A stretch of 43,407 nt of DNA from an uncultured Bacilli bacterium (GTDB lineage Bacteria; Bacillota_I; Bacilli_A; RF39; UBA660). A program made the position numbers and the translations under genes. Positions 25,871 to 34,342 of this stretch are shown piece after piece. The notes under the pieces were generated by a model. It worked only from the letters and a program-made list of their open reading frames with translations. It ran no database searches and was not told the DNA's origin. The stretch lies in assembly GCA_944358525.1 (NCBI GenBank), contig CALVRI010000007.1, positions 1-43,407 of the forward strand, in the 5' to 3' direction. Each line of letters starts with the position of its first letter. Within the stretch, counting starts at the first letter, position 1.

Positions 25871-28032
25871 TTAATAAGTCGCTCCACATCTGTTACTTCA
25901 GGTATCATTTTAATATCATTCATAAGCTTAACAAGTTGTTCTTTATTATTAACCAAAACTGTCATTTCAATCGCATCATCTTCTTTAGAACGATGACTAT
26001 TAAACCTTCTAACTGGAATATCGTTATTAGCCGCTTTAGAAATAATATTAATAAGAGAATTATTATCACTATTTGCCCTAACCAAAATATTTGTTGGTAA
26101 CTTATTACTATCAGTATTCCACTTAACTTCAATTAATCTCTCATTTAAATTAGAAACATTCGGACAAACCATTCTATGAACAGTAACCCCATAACCTTTA
26201 GTTATATAACCAACAATTCTATCACCAGGTACTGGATTACAACACGAAGCTAAATTAACCTTAATATCATCAATTCCAGCCACCCCAATCAAACTGTTAT
26301 TAGTATTTTGCTTTTGACTACCTTTTGTCGCTTTAGAAAGGATTTTTTCCTCTTTGGATACCTCTTTTCTCAAAAAGGTATCCATAACAGTATTAATTGA
26401 AATCTTACCGCTTCCTAAATTACCATAAAGCTCATTCACTGAATTAAACTTTAAATCATTAAGTAATTTTTTACATTTCTCATCATCAAAAAACTCATCA
26501 TTACTTATTTTTTGCTTGCGCAATTCTTTGTTTAAAATATCTTCACCTTTTTTTAAGTTTTCTTCTTTGTTAACCTTGTTAAAAAAGGCTTTAATTTTAT
26601 TTTTAGCATGTGTTGTCTGAACAAAGTTAATCCATTCTCTGCTAGGTCCAACTGAATTATTATTTGTAATAATCTTAACAATATCATCACTTTTTAATTT
26701 ATAATCAAGTGGTACCATATTAGAATTTACAATAGCCCCTGTAGCCTTATCACCAACATTAGTATGAACTTTATAAGCAAAGTCAATAGGTGTTGAACCA
26801 TTTGGAAGTTCAATAACATCACCTAAGGGTGTAAATACATATATAGTATTTTGAAAAACTTCTTTTTTTACCGTATTAACAAAATCTTCTGGATTATCTT
26901 GTTCCTTTTTTAAATCCATAATTGCTCTAAAAAATTGCAATTTTTGTTCCATCTCATTTTGCATTACTGCCTTAACAGAACCTTTTTCTTTATAAGACCA
27001 ATGCGAAGCAATACCATATTCTGCTACTCTATCCATTTCATAAGTTCTAATTTGAATTTCATATAATTGTCCATCAATACCAAATACAGTTGTATGTAAC
27101 GATTGATACATATTAGTCTTAGGCATGGCTATATAATCTTTAAATCTTCTAGGTTTTGGTCTAAACTTAGAATGAATAATTCCTAAAGCCTGATAACAAT
27201 CCTGTTCGGTATCAACTAAAATTCTAAGTGCTAATAAATCATAAATTTCACTAAACCTCTTACCTTTTTCTAATTTTTTATAAATACTATAAATACTTTT
27301 AGATCTACCAAAGATTTCGTGTTTAATATCATGTTTATTTAAAAGTTCAGATACACTTTCAATCATTTTCACAACACTATTATCACGTTCAGCTTTAGTC
27401 GCATTTAACTTTTCAACTATATCATAATATTCACTAGGATTTAAATAACGCAAACAATACTCTTCCAAGTCCTGTTTAATACTACTAATACCAAGTCTAT
27501 CCGCTATAGGAGTTAAAATATCTAAAGTTTCCCTAGCTGTTGCTTTTTGTTTTTTCTCGCTATGCACAAATAGTGTCTGCATATTATTAAGTCTATCTGC
27601 TAATTTAATAATAATAACCCTAACATCCTCAGATAAACCTACTATTATTTTCCTCTGATTATTAATCAAAACTTCGGTTGTCCCAGATAAATTAAGTTTA
27701 TTAATCTTCGTTACACCATCAACTAAAACTGCAATATTATGTCCAAAATTATCCTCTATCTCACTTATAGAAATATTACAGTCTTCAACAACATCATGAA
27801 GTAAAGCTGCAGAAAGTGTCTCATAATCTGCATTTATTCTTGTTAAAATATATGCAACATTTAAAGGATGAATGATATAATCTTCACCAGTTAAACGTTT
27901 TTGTCCAAAATGTTTCTCATAGGCAAATCTATAAGCTTTATCAATAACAGTTAATTCTTTTTCGTCGGTAATATAAGTTTTAATCTTGTCCATCAATTTC
28001 TCAATTGTCAAATCTTTTTGATGCTTACTCAT
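25867..28032 (-). CDS. relA: Bifunctional (p)ppGpp synthetase/hydrolase Rel
   Basis: 721-residue long RSH enzyme making and degrading (p)ppGpp in the stringent response. Domain order: HD hydrolase with 'LLHDVVEDC', synthetase ending 'YEIQIRTYEMDRVAEYGIASHWSYKEKG', TGS ('VFTPLGDVIELPNGSTPIDFAY'), a helical and zinc-finger region ('NLASCCNPVPGDRIVGYITKGYG'), and a C-terminal ACT ('VNNKEQLVKLMNDIKMIPEVTDVERL'). Both catalytic domains look intact. Co-transcribed with dtd and the AI-2E gene, and downstream of comN. Confidence 0.96.
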   Translation of the reverse strand: MSKHQKDLTIEKLMDKIKTYITDEKELTVIDKAYRFAYEKHFGQKRLTGEDYIIHPLNVAYILTRINADYETLSAALLHDVVEDCNISISEIEDNFGHNIAVLVDGVTKINKLNLSGTTEVLINNQRKIIVGLSEDVRVIIIKLADRLNNMQTLFVHSEKKQKATARETLDILTPIADRLGISSIKQDLEEYCLRYLNPSEYYDIVEKLNATKAERDNSVVKMIESVSELLNKHDIKHEIFGRSKSIYSIYKKLEKGKRFSEIYDLLALRILVDTEQDCYQALGIIHSKFRPKPRRFKDYIAMPKTNMYQSLHTTVFGIDGQLYEIQIRTYEMDRVAEYGIASHWSYKEKGSVKAVMQNEMEQKLQFFRAIMDLKKEQDNPEDFVNTVKKEVFQNTIYVFTPLGDVIELPNGSTPIDFAYKVHTNVGDKATGAIVNSNMVPLDYKLKSDDIVKIITNNNSVGPSREWINFVQTTHAKNKIKAFFNKVNKEENLKKGEDILNKELRKQKISNDEFFDDEKCKKLLNDLKFNSVNELYGNLGSGKISINTVMDTFLRKEVSKEEKILSKATKGSQKQNTNNSLIGVAGIDDIKVNLASCCNPVPGDRIVGYITKGYGVTVHRMVCPNVSNLNERLIEVKWNTDSNKLPTNILVRANSDNNSLINIISKAANNDIPVRRFNSHRSKEDDAIEMTVLVNNKEQLVKLMNDIKMIPEVTDVERLIK

Positions 28033-28044
28033 TCTATCACCTTC

Positions 28045-28317
28045 TTAAATATCTAAATACACTTTTCGATTTTTTTCATTAATTTTCTCTTTAAAATATG
28101 CATCAATTAATGCATTATCACTATTTAAAATATCGCTAACCATATCACTTAACATTAAATCACGGCTACTTTTCCATTTTTTTTCTTTCAAATAATTCCA
28201 AATATCTTCTGGTTTTAAATAACCATAACCATTTGCTTCAAGTTCACTCATCTTAGTATTCAAAGCAGGTCTCAAACGATTATAAAGTTCTTCAAGTGAT
28301 TTAAATTCTATATCCAT
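28045..28317 (-). CDS. comN: ComN-family post-transcriptional regulator
   Basis: About 90 residues matching the small ComN/YrzD family (Pfam Post_transc_reg): 'SLEELYNRLRPALNTKMSELEANGYGYLKPEDIWNYLKEKKW'. In Bacillus ComN controls comER-comE mRNA position and stability through direct binding. Its neighbours there include spoVB, and a spoVB-like gene lies 1.3 kb away here. The start at 28317 is preferred (AAGGGG about 9 nt upstream); the ATG at 28326 abuts that site. Confidence 0.8.
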   Translation of the reverse strand: MDIEFKSLEELYNRLRPALNTKMSELEANGYGYLKPEDIWNYLKEKKWKSSRDLMLSDMVSDILNSDNALIDAYFKEKINEKNRKVYLDI

Positions 28318-28343
28318 ATCTCTCATCCCCTTTATATATAATC

Positions 28344-28372
28344 ATTATATATTAAATTAAATCATTTTTAAA
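28344..28372 (-). promoter_or_regulatory. Likely promoter of comN-rel-dtd-AI-2E
   Basis: Minus-strand TTTAAA (28367-28372), 17-bp spacer, TATAAT (28344-28349). The -35 is weak, which suits a gene set needing low expression or an activator. Confidence 0.4.
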
Positions 28373-28402
28373 GAGTAACACCAAAAAATTGGCATTTATT
28401 TA

Positions 28403-28431
28403 TTGAACATTTGCTAAAAAAATGTTACTAT
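28403..28431 (+). promoter_or_regulatory. SigA promoter of the orphan gene at 28457
   Basis: TTGAAC (28403-28408), 17-bp spacer, TACTAT (28426-28431), with AAGGAGAT before the ATG at 28457. The overlapping TATAAA is an alternative -10. Confidence 0.6.
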
Positions 28432-28456
28432 AAATAAACAAAAAGGAGATAAAACT

Positions 28457-28846
28457 ATGTTTAAAGTAAAAATAAATAATAAAAATATTGAAAATGAATA
28501 TCTAGTATATGGTGAAGGAGAAGTTTCTTTCGTAATGAAACAAAATCATGTAATGATACCAACCCCAAGTTATTATAATTTAGAAGTTATTTCAGGGCCA
28601 AACACAATAATCAAATTTACTAATAATGAACCTGTCATTATCAAAGCTGACACCATTACATATGATAAAACATTTGATAATTATTCTTTTTCTTTTGGAA
28701 TTAACCTTAGTATTAGAGAATATGAGGTCCTTTATGAACTACATTTAAAACAACAAAAAAAGCAGCAAACCCCAGAATATCAAAACATTCAAAAAATAAA
28801 GCAAGACATTGAAAAAGCTAAAAAATTAGTAAAAAATAGAGCATAA
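28457..28846 (+). CDS. Hypothetical protein, 129 aa
   Basis: Not recognised. Residues 1-95 look like a small beta-rich domain ('VISGPNTIIKFTNNEPVIIKADTITYDKTFDNYSF'), followed by a basic helical tail of 30 residues rich in Lys and Gln ('LKQQKKQQTPEYQNIQKIKQDIEKAKKLVK'), which could bind nucleic acid or form a coiled coil. No signal peptide. It is a stand-alone plus-strand gene with its own promoter and terminator between the comN operon and an Rpn remnant. Confidence 0.75.
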   Translation: MFKVKINNKNIENEYLVYGEGEVSFVMKQNHVMIPTPSYYNLEVISGPNTIIKFTNNEPVIIKADTITYDKTFDNYSFSFGINLSIREYEVLYELHLKQQKKQQTPEYQNIQKIKQDIEKAKKLVKNRA

Positions 28847-28862
28847 ATGCTCTATTTTAATG
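28833..28862. terminator. Terminator of the 28457-28846 gene
   Basis: An 11-bp perfect stem AAAATAGAGCA / TGCTCTATTTT (28833-28858, loop TAAA) with T's flanking. The stop codon is in the loop region. Confidence 0.85.
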
Positions 28863-28870
28863 ACTAAATT

Positions 28871-29385
28871 TCAACAGTTGAAAGTAAATTCTTTATTTCC
28901 ACTATACCATAATTCTTTTATTTTATCTATATTAAATTATCAATATATTTATTATATGATTTCTCACCTTTTAATGTAAAGATTTCTAATGATGGATATT
29001 CTTTTTTTAACCCTTTAGTTAAATTTATTTGGATAAATGTTTTCATTTTATCATATGTTTCACTTACCTTTGTCTCTTCAGAATATTTACTAAATATATA
29101 TGCCGCATTCCTTTTATGTAATGATGAATAATATGTATTATTAAATTCAATATTAAAAACCTCATCTCTTGTTTCAACCAAAACATCAACTGTTTTACCC
29201 TTTATATTTATATTTGTTTTAGCAACTTCTGTAGATAATATTTTTAAATCATCTAAATTACTATTCAAAACAGTTTTTAAACTTCTCCTAATAAATTCTT
29301 TTAAAAGATATTCATTTTTCTTAGCTGTAAATATTGCTTTAAACATCTGGTTATTTGTTCCTTTATAAAATTTTTTGTCATACAT
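28871..29385 (-). pseudogene. Rpn-family (PD-(D/E)XK) recombination-promoting nuclease, broken
   Basis: The intact frame (28927-29385, 152 codons) covers the N-terminal nuclease part: 'NNQMFKAIFTAKKNEYLLKEFIRRSLK', 'GKTVDVLVETRDEVFNIEFNN' (the D and E-x-N of the PD-(D/E)XK core). It stops at TAG near 28927. In another frame the same strand continues 'NIDKIKELWYSGNKEFTFNC' to a TGA at 28871-28873, which resembles the next segment of the family. So a frameshift and a truncation have broken the gene. The 5' end is sound: GAGAGGAG before the ATG. The C-terminal helical part is missing. Confidence 0.75.
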
Positions 29386-29596
29386 TTTCTCCTCTCAGGT
29401 TAATAATATATAGAAAATTTTCTGACAAAGCAAAAGGCCAAAATAAACATTTTAATCAAAAAATAACTTAAAATTTAAATTTTGCCATAAAGAAAAATCT
29501 ATAATTTCAGTCACTTTTAATATTCAAAATTTATTTTCACCATTTTTTAACTTTTGCATATGTAATGACTAATTTTTTAAAAGCATATATTCTAAT

Positions 29597-30892
29597 ATGA
29601 AAAAAAATATCTTTTTAAAATCAGTCATTTTATTATTAATTGGTGGTTTCATAACTAAAATTATAAGTATGTTTATTAAAATAGTTTTAGCTAGATTAAT
29701 CGGAACCGAAGGTATGGGAATATATATGTTAATATCCCCTACCTTTGTTATGCTTATGGCTCTAGCGCAGTTAGGTTTCCCTGTTGCTATAAGTAAACTA
29801 GTAGCCGAAGATACTAAAAATAATAAAAATTTAGTATTTTCAGTAATTCCAATTTCTCTTTCATTAAACATAATAATCATAATATTACTATTTTTAACTG
29901 CTGGATATATCTCTCATAATTTACTAAATGAAGACAGGGGCTACTGGGCGATAATTTGCATTGGATTTGTTCTTCCGTTTATCAGTATATCTAGTATTTT
30001 AAGAGGATATTTTTTTGGTAAACAACAAATGCTTCCACACGTTCTATCAAATGTTACCGAAGATTTTGTAAGACTAATTGCCATAATAATAGGCATACCA
30101 ATTTTTTTAAAATTTGGTCTTGAATATGCCGTTGCCTTTATAGTATTAACAAATGTCATCAGTGAACTAACATCAATTTTTGTTCTATTTTTCTTTATTC
30201 CTAAAAATTTTAAAATAACTAAAAAAGACTTAAAACCAAACAAAGGGAATATTAAAGAAGTATTTTCTATAGGAATACCCACAACACTAAGTAGAATAAT
30301 TGGATCTATAGGTGCTTTTCTCGAACCAATCATTTTAACTTATGGATTAATCAAAAGTGGATATACAAATAACTTTATTGTTAATGAATATGGAATTATA
30401 AATGGTTACGTTATGCCTTTAATTCTACTACCATCATTTTTTACTGGAGCTATATCTCAAGCTCTAATTCCAAATATTTCAAAAGCCCATAGCAAAAAAC
30501 ATTATAAATATGTTTGGAATAAAATTAAGTTTGCCATTTTTATATCACTATTAATAGGAATACCAGCCACTTTAATTTTTGAACTCATACCAAATATACC
30601 AATGAAATTAATATATAATACAAATGTAGGAATAGATTATATAAAAGTTCTAGCTCCCATCGCTCTGCTTCACTATGTTCAAGCACCACTTACCGCCTCA
30701 CTTCAAGCAATGGGAAAAGCCAAAGAAGCCATGCAGGGAACCTTAATAGGTACAATAATCAGAACAATAACACTATTGATACTATGCTTCTCTCACATTG
30801 GTTTATGGGCCTTAATATGGGCAACTGGTATCAATATTGTCATTGTTACTCTTCATCAATATAAACATGTAAAAAAATCCTTAAATATCTAA
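29597..30892 (+). CDS. spoVB: SpoVB-like polysaccharide/lipid flippase (MATE-like, MOP superfamily)
   Basis: 431 residues with about 12-13 transmembrane helices, the polysaccharide-biosynthesis/stage V sporulation protein B group. The start 'MKKNIFLKSVILLLIGGFITKIISMFIKIVLARLIGTEGMGIYML' and internal 'MAMAQLGFPVAISKLVAE'-like segment (here 'MALAQLGFPVAISKLVAE') are typical of SpoVB, which supports spore cortex synthesis, probably lipid-linked precursor transport. It is shorter than Bacillus SpoVB (about 518). No Shine-Dalgarno is visible before the ATG; CATATATT lies 5 nt upstream. The gene symbol is a family assignment; other MOP flippases are possible. Confidence 0.8.
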   Translation: MKKNIFLKSVILLLIGGFITKIISMFIKIVLARLIGTEGMGIYMLISPTFVMLMALAQLGFPVAISKLVAEDTKNNKNLVFSVIPISLSLNIIIIILLFLTAGYISHNLLNEDRGYWAIICIGFVLPFISISSILRGYFFGKQQMLPHVLSNVTEDFVRLIAIIIGIPIFLKFGLEYAVAFIVLTNVISELTSIFVLFFFIPKNFKITKKDLKPNKGNIKEVFSIGIPTTLSRIIGSIGAFLEPIILTYGLIKSGYTNNFIVNEYGIINGYVMPLILLPSFFTGAISQALIPNISKAHSKKHYKYVWNKIKFAIFISLLIGIPATLIFELIPNIPMKLIYNTNVGIDYIKVLAPIALLHYVQAPLTASLQAMGKAKEAMQGTLIGTIIRTITLLILCFSHIGLWALIWATGINIVIVTLHQYKHVKKSLNI

Positions 30893-30961
30893 AATACCTA
30901 TAACTCTTCTCATTTAAATAAAATGCAAATATACATTAATAAACAACAAACCAAGGATCAT

Positions 30962-30993
30962 AAAATAGCTAGAAAACTTATTCTAGCTATTTT
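30962..30993. terminator. Bidirectional terminator between spoVB-like and PFOR genes
   Basis: A 13-bp stem AAAATAGCTAGAA / TTCTAGCTATTTT with a 6-nt loop; the PFOR stop codon is within it. Confidence 0.85.
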
Positions 30994-33900
30994 ACTAAAC
31001 TCTTATAATAATCAAACCTCTTCATCGCCGCATTCTTATTAATCTTAAGCATCTCATCAGCTTGATTAGGATTAACCGTTTTAAGCATACTATACCTAGT
31101 TTGATTACTTAAAAAATCATCATATAAACTAAAATCAGGATTTGGACTATCTAAATTAAATTCATCTTTAGTTCCATCATATCTAAATATTGGAAAATAT
31201 CCACATTTAGTAGCTAAAGCTTCCTCTTCTATAGAGCAACCCATACCCGCTTTAATACCATGAGAAATACAAGGACAATATGCAATTATAATAGAAGGTC
31301 CATCGTGCTTAATTGCCTCATTAATAGCTTTAATTGTCTGCATCATATTAGCTCCAAGTGATACTTGAGCTACATAAACATTCGGATAAGCCATTGCAAT
31401 TCTAGCCAAATCTTTCTTATAATTTTTCTTACCAGATGCGGCAAACTCGGCCACCATACCCTCTGGTGTGGCCTTAGAAGCTTGCCCACCAGTATTAGAA
31501 TAAACCTCTGTATTAAGCACTAAAATATTTATATTAGAACCACTAGAAAGTACATGATCTATTCCACCAAAACCAATATCATATGCCCATCCATCACCAC
31601 CGACAGCCCAAACATTTTTAGCCACAATATAATTCTTATATTCTTTCAATTTAAAATGTTTTTCAAAATCTATATTATCATAAACCTCTTTAGTTATTGA
31701 ATAATCATTAGAATTATTAAGCCACTTATCAAAAAGTTCATCTTGATTTTCAAGCATATATTTTCTAACCATATTCTTACCATTTTCATAACCCATTAGT
31801 ATTCCATAACCAAATTCAGCATTATCTTCAAATAAACTATTAACCCAAGGAACACTGTATGGGGCATTGGGCAGCTCTCCTCCATAAATAGATGAACAAC
31901 CCGTCGCATTTGCAATTACTAAATTATCACCAGAAAGCTGTGTTAATAATTTAATATAAGCCGTCTCTCCACATCCCGCACAAGCTCCGTGAAAAGCAAA
32001 TTTCGGTCTCTTAAGTTGACTACCTTTAATGGTCTCTTTATTAAATTTATCTTTTTCTGAAATATTATTAACTAAATAATCAAATACCTTGTCATTATTA
32101 CTATCTTTAAGTTTTTCAAAAGCTAAAGCCTTATTACCACGCATACCCGGACAAGTATTTATGCATACAGAGCATCCAGTACAATTTTTAGCTGAAATAG
32201 CTATAACATAATAATGATCAGGTACACCAATAGCTGGTTTACAAATTTCTTTAATAAAATTAGGAGCCTTATCATACTCATCCTTATTAAGTAAAAATGG
32301 TCTAATTACTCCATGTGGACAAACAAGTGAACACATACTACACTGTATACAATTTTCCTTAAACCACTTAGGCACAAACTCCGCAATATTCTGCATTTCT
32401 GGCTCAGTATGTTCAAAAGAACCATCCTCAAAACCTCGAAAATCAGAAACCTTTAAAGCATTTCCTTTTCTATGAGCTAAAGCTTCGTAAATATTTTCAC
32501 TAGGAAATTTTAAATCTTCTTCCATATCATCTAATTCGACTTCTTTTAAATGAACATCCCTCAATGCTGAAATGTTGTTTTCGGCAACTTCTTTACTTTT
32601 AACACCAAATTTTTTCATTACATAATCTTCAAGTTTTTTTGTTGCTTCATCTTCATTTACTAAATCAGTTAACTTAAATATAGCTTTTTCCATAATCATA
32701 CTAATTTTACGACCTAAATTATGTTTTCGTGCAACTTCATCCGCATCAACAACATAAACCTTTATATTCTTCTCTTTCAAAAATCTTTTATAAGGATCTA
32801 AAGCTCCTAACAAACTATTATCATCCATACTAGTATTAATTAAAAGTTTTCCTTCAGAAGAAAGACTAGTAATTGCATCAAAAACAGATAAATAAGTATC
32901 TTTAGAAATGACTATAAGTTTAGGGTTATGTACAAAATAAGTTGAATGAATAGGTTTATCTGAAAATCTCAAATGACTACAAGTAACACCGCCAGATTTT
33001 TTAGAATCATATTCAAAATATCCTTGAACATACTTATCTCCATCACCAACAATTCCAAGTAATGATTTAGAACAACTCACCATTCCATCACTGCCATAAC
33101 CATAGATAAGCATTTCCGTATTATCTGTAACATTAATATTTTCATAATTTAAAGATAAATTAGTCACATCATCATCAATACCAATTGTAAACTCATCTTT
33201 AGGATTATCAAGCATATCATAAACAGCTTTTATCATACCAGGAGTTACATCTTTACTAGAAAGTCCATAACGACCATGACAAATATTTATTTTTTTATTT
33301 TTTAAACTACTAACTATATCTAAATATAAAGGTTCTCCCTCGCTTCCAGCCTCTTTAGTTCTATCAAGTACCGCAATTTTTTCTACACTAGAAGGTAAAA
33401 CATCAAGTAAATACTTATCACTAAATGGTCTAAATAAATGAACTTCAACTAAACCAATTTCCCCTTTTAAATAATCGATTGTTTCCTTAATCGCCTCACA
33501 AACTGAACCCATAGCAACAATAACTTTTTTAGCCCTAGAACTTCCATAATAATTAAACGGTTTATAACTAGTTCCAGCAAGATCATTTATCTTACTCATA
33601 TATTCATTTACAATATTGGGTACTTTATCATAAAATTTATTTCTAGCTTCCGTTTCTTGAAAATAAATATCACCGTTTTGATTAGTTCCTCTAGTAACTG
33701 GATGTTCATTATTCAAAGCTCTATTTCTAAAAGCTAAAATATTCTCATAAGGAATTATTTTTTTAATATCCTCATCTTCCAAAATATTAATTTTATTAAG
33801 TTCATGACTTGTCCTAAATCCATCAAAAAAGTGTAAAAAAGGTAAAGAAGCTTCAATACTAGACAAATGACTAACTAAAGCTAAATTATAAGCATCTTGG

Positions 33901-34331
33901 ACAGAAGAAGAAGCCATCATACAAAATCCCGTACTTCGTGTCGCATAAATATCCTGATGATCACCAAAAATACTTAAAGCATGTGTAGCTAATGACCTTG
34001 CTGCCACATGCATAACAAACGGCCACATTTCACCAGCAATCTTATACATATTAGGTATCATTAAAAGTAAACCTTGGCTAGCCGTATATGTAGATGCTAA
34101 AGAACCAGTTTGTAAAACACCATGAACCATGCCAATAGCGCCCGCTTCACTTTGCATCTCTACCACCTTAGGTACTGAATCAAATAAATTTTTCTTACCT
34201 TCCATTGCCCATTTATCAATAAGTTCAGGCATCGGACTAGATGGTGTAATCGGATAAATACCCGCCACTTCTGTAAACAAATACGAAGCTCGCGCACAAG
34301 CTTCATTACCATCACAAGTTATTTTCTTCAT
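30987..34331 (-). CDS. nifJ: Pyruvate:ferredoxin (flavodoxin) oxidoreductase
   Basis: Single-chain PFOR, 1114 residues, converting pyruvate and CoA to acetyl-CoA, CO2 and reduced ferredoxin/flavodoxin in anaerobic metabolism. Order seen: N-terminal thiamine-type domain ('GIYPITPSSPMPELIDKWA'), pyruvate-binding and CoA segments, two 4Fe-4S motifs ('CIQCSMCSLVCP', 'CTGCSVCINTCP'), then the TPP domain with the proximal cluster cysteine motif 'GACAGCGETAYI' and 'GDGWAYDIGFGGIDHV...NTEVYSNTGGQAS'. The length is slightly under the usual 1170. AAGGAGG precedes the ATG. It lies 11 nt after the rpe-pilin gene, so probably in that operon. Confidence 0.95.
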   Translation of the reverse strand: MKKITCDGNEACARASYLFTEVAGIYPITPSSPMPELIDKWAMEGKKNLFDSVPKVVEMQSEAGAIGMVHGVLQTGSLASTYTASQGLLLMIPNMYKIAGEMWPFVMHVAARSLATHALSIFGDHQDIYATRSTGFCMMASSSVQDAYNLALVSHLSSIEASLPFLHFFDGFRTSHELNKINILEDEDIKKIIPYENILAFRNRALNNEHPVTRGTNQNGDIYFQETEARNKFYDKVPNIVNEYMSKINDLAGTSYKPFNYYGSSRAKKVIVAMGSVCEAIKETIDYLKGEIGLVEVHLFRPFSDKYLLDVLPSSVEKIAVLDRTKEAGSEGEPLYLDIVSSLKNKKINICHGRYGLSSKDVTPGMIKAVYDMLDNPKDEFTIGIDDDVTNLSLNYENINVTDNTEMLIYGYGSDGMVSCSKSLLGIVGDGDKYVQGYFEYDSKKSGGVTCSHLRFSDKPIHSTYFVHNPKLIVISKDTYLSVFDAITSLSSEGKLLINTSMDDNSLLGALDPYKRFLKEKNIKVYVVDADEVARKHNLGRKISMIMEKAIFKLTDLVNEDEATKKLEDYVMKKFGVKSKEVAENNISALRDVHLKEVELDDMEEDLKFPSENIYEALAHRKGNALKVSDFRGFEDGSFEHTEPEMQNIAEFVPKWFKENCIQCSMCSLVCPHGVIRPFLLNKDEYDKAPNFIKEICKPAIGVPDHYYVIAISAKNCTGCSVCINTCPGMRGNKALAFEKLKDSNNDKVFDYLVNNISEKDKFNKETIKGSQLKRPKFAFHGACAGCGETAYIKLLTQLSGDNLVIANATGCSSIYGGELPNAPYSVPWVNSLFEDNAEFGYGILMGYENGKNMVRKYMLENQDELFDKWLNNSNDYSITKEVYDNIDFEKHFKLKEYKNYIVAKNVWAVGGDGWAYDIGFGGIDHVLSSGSNINILVLNTEVYSNTGGQASKATPEGMVAEFAASGKKNYKKDLARIAMAYPNVYVAQVSLGANMMQTIKAINEAIKHDGPSIIIAYCPCISHGIKAGMGCSIEEEALATKCGYFPIFRYDGTKDEFNLDSPNPDFSLYDDFLSNQTRYSMLKTVNPNQADEMLKINKNAAMKRFDYYKSLVK

Positions 34332-34342
34332 ATAAATCCTCC

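Noticed and set aside
28868-28882. Short palindrome TTTCAAC-A-GTTGAAA as an operator
   Set aside because: It lies in the decayed tail of the Rpn remnant and no regulator or second copy was seen.
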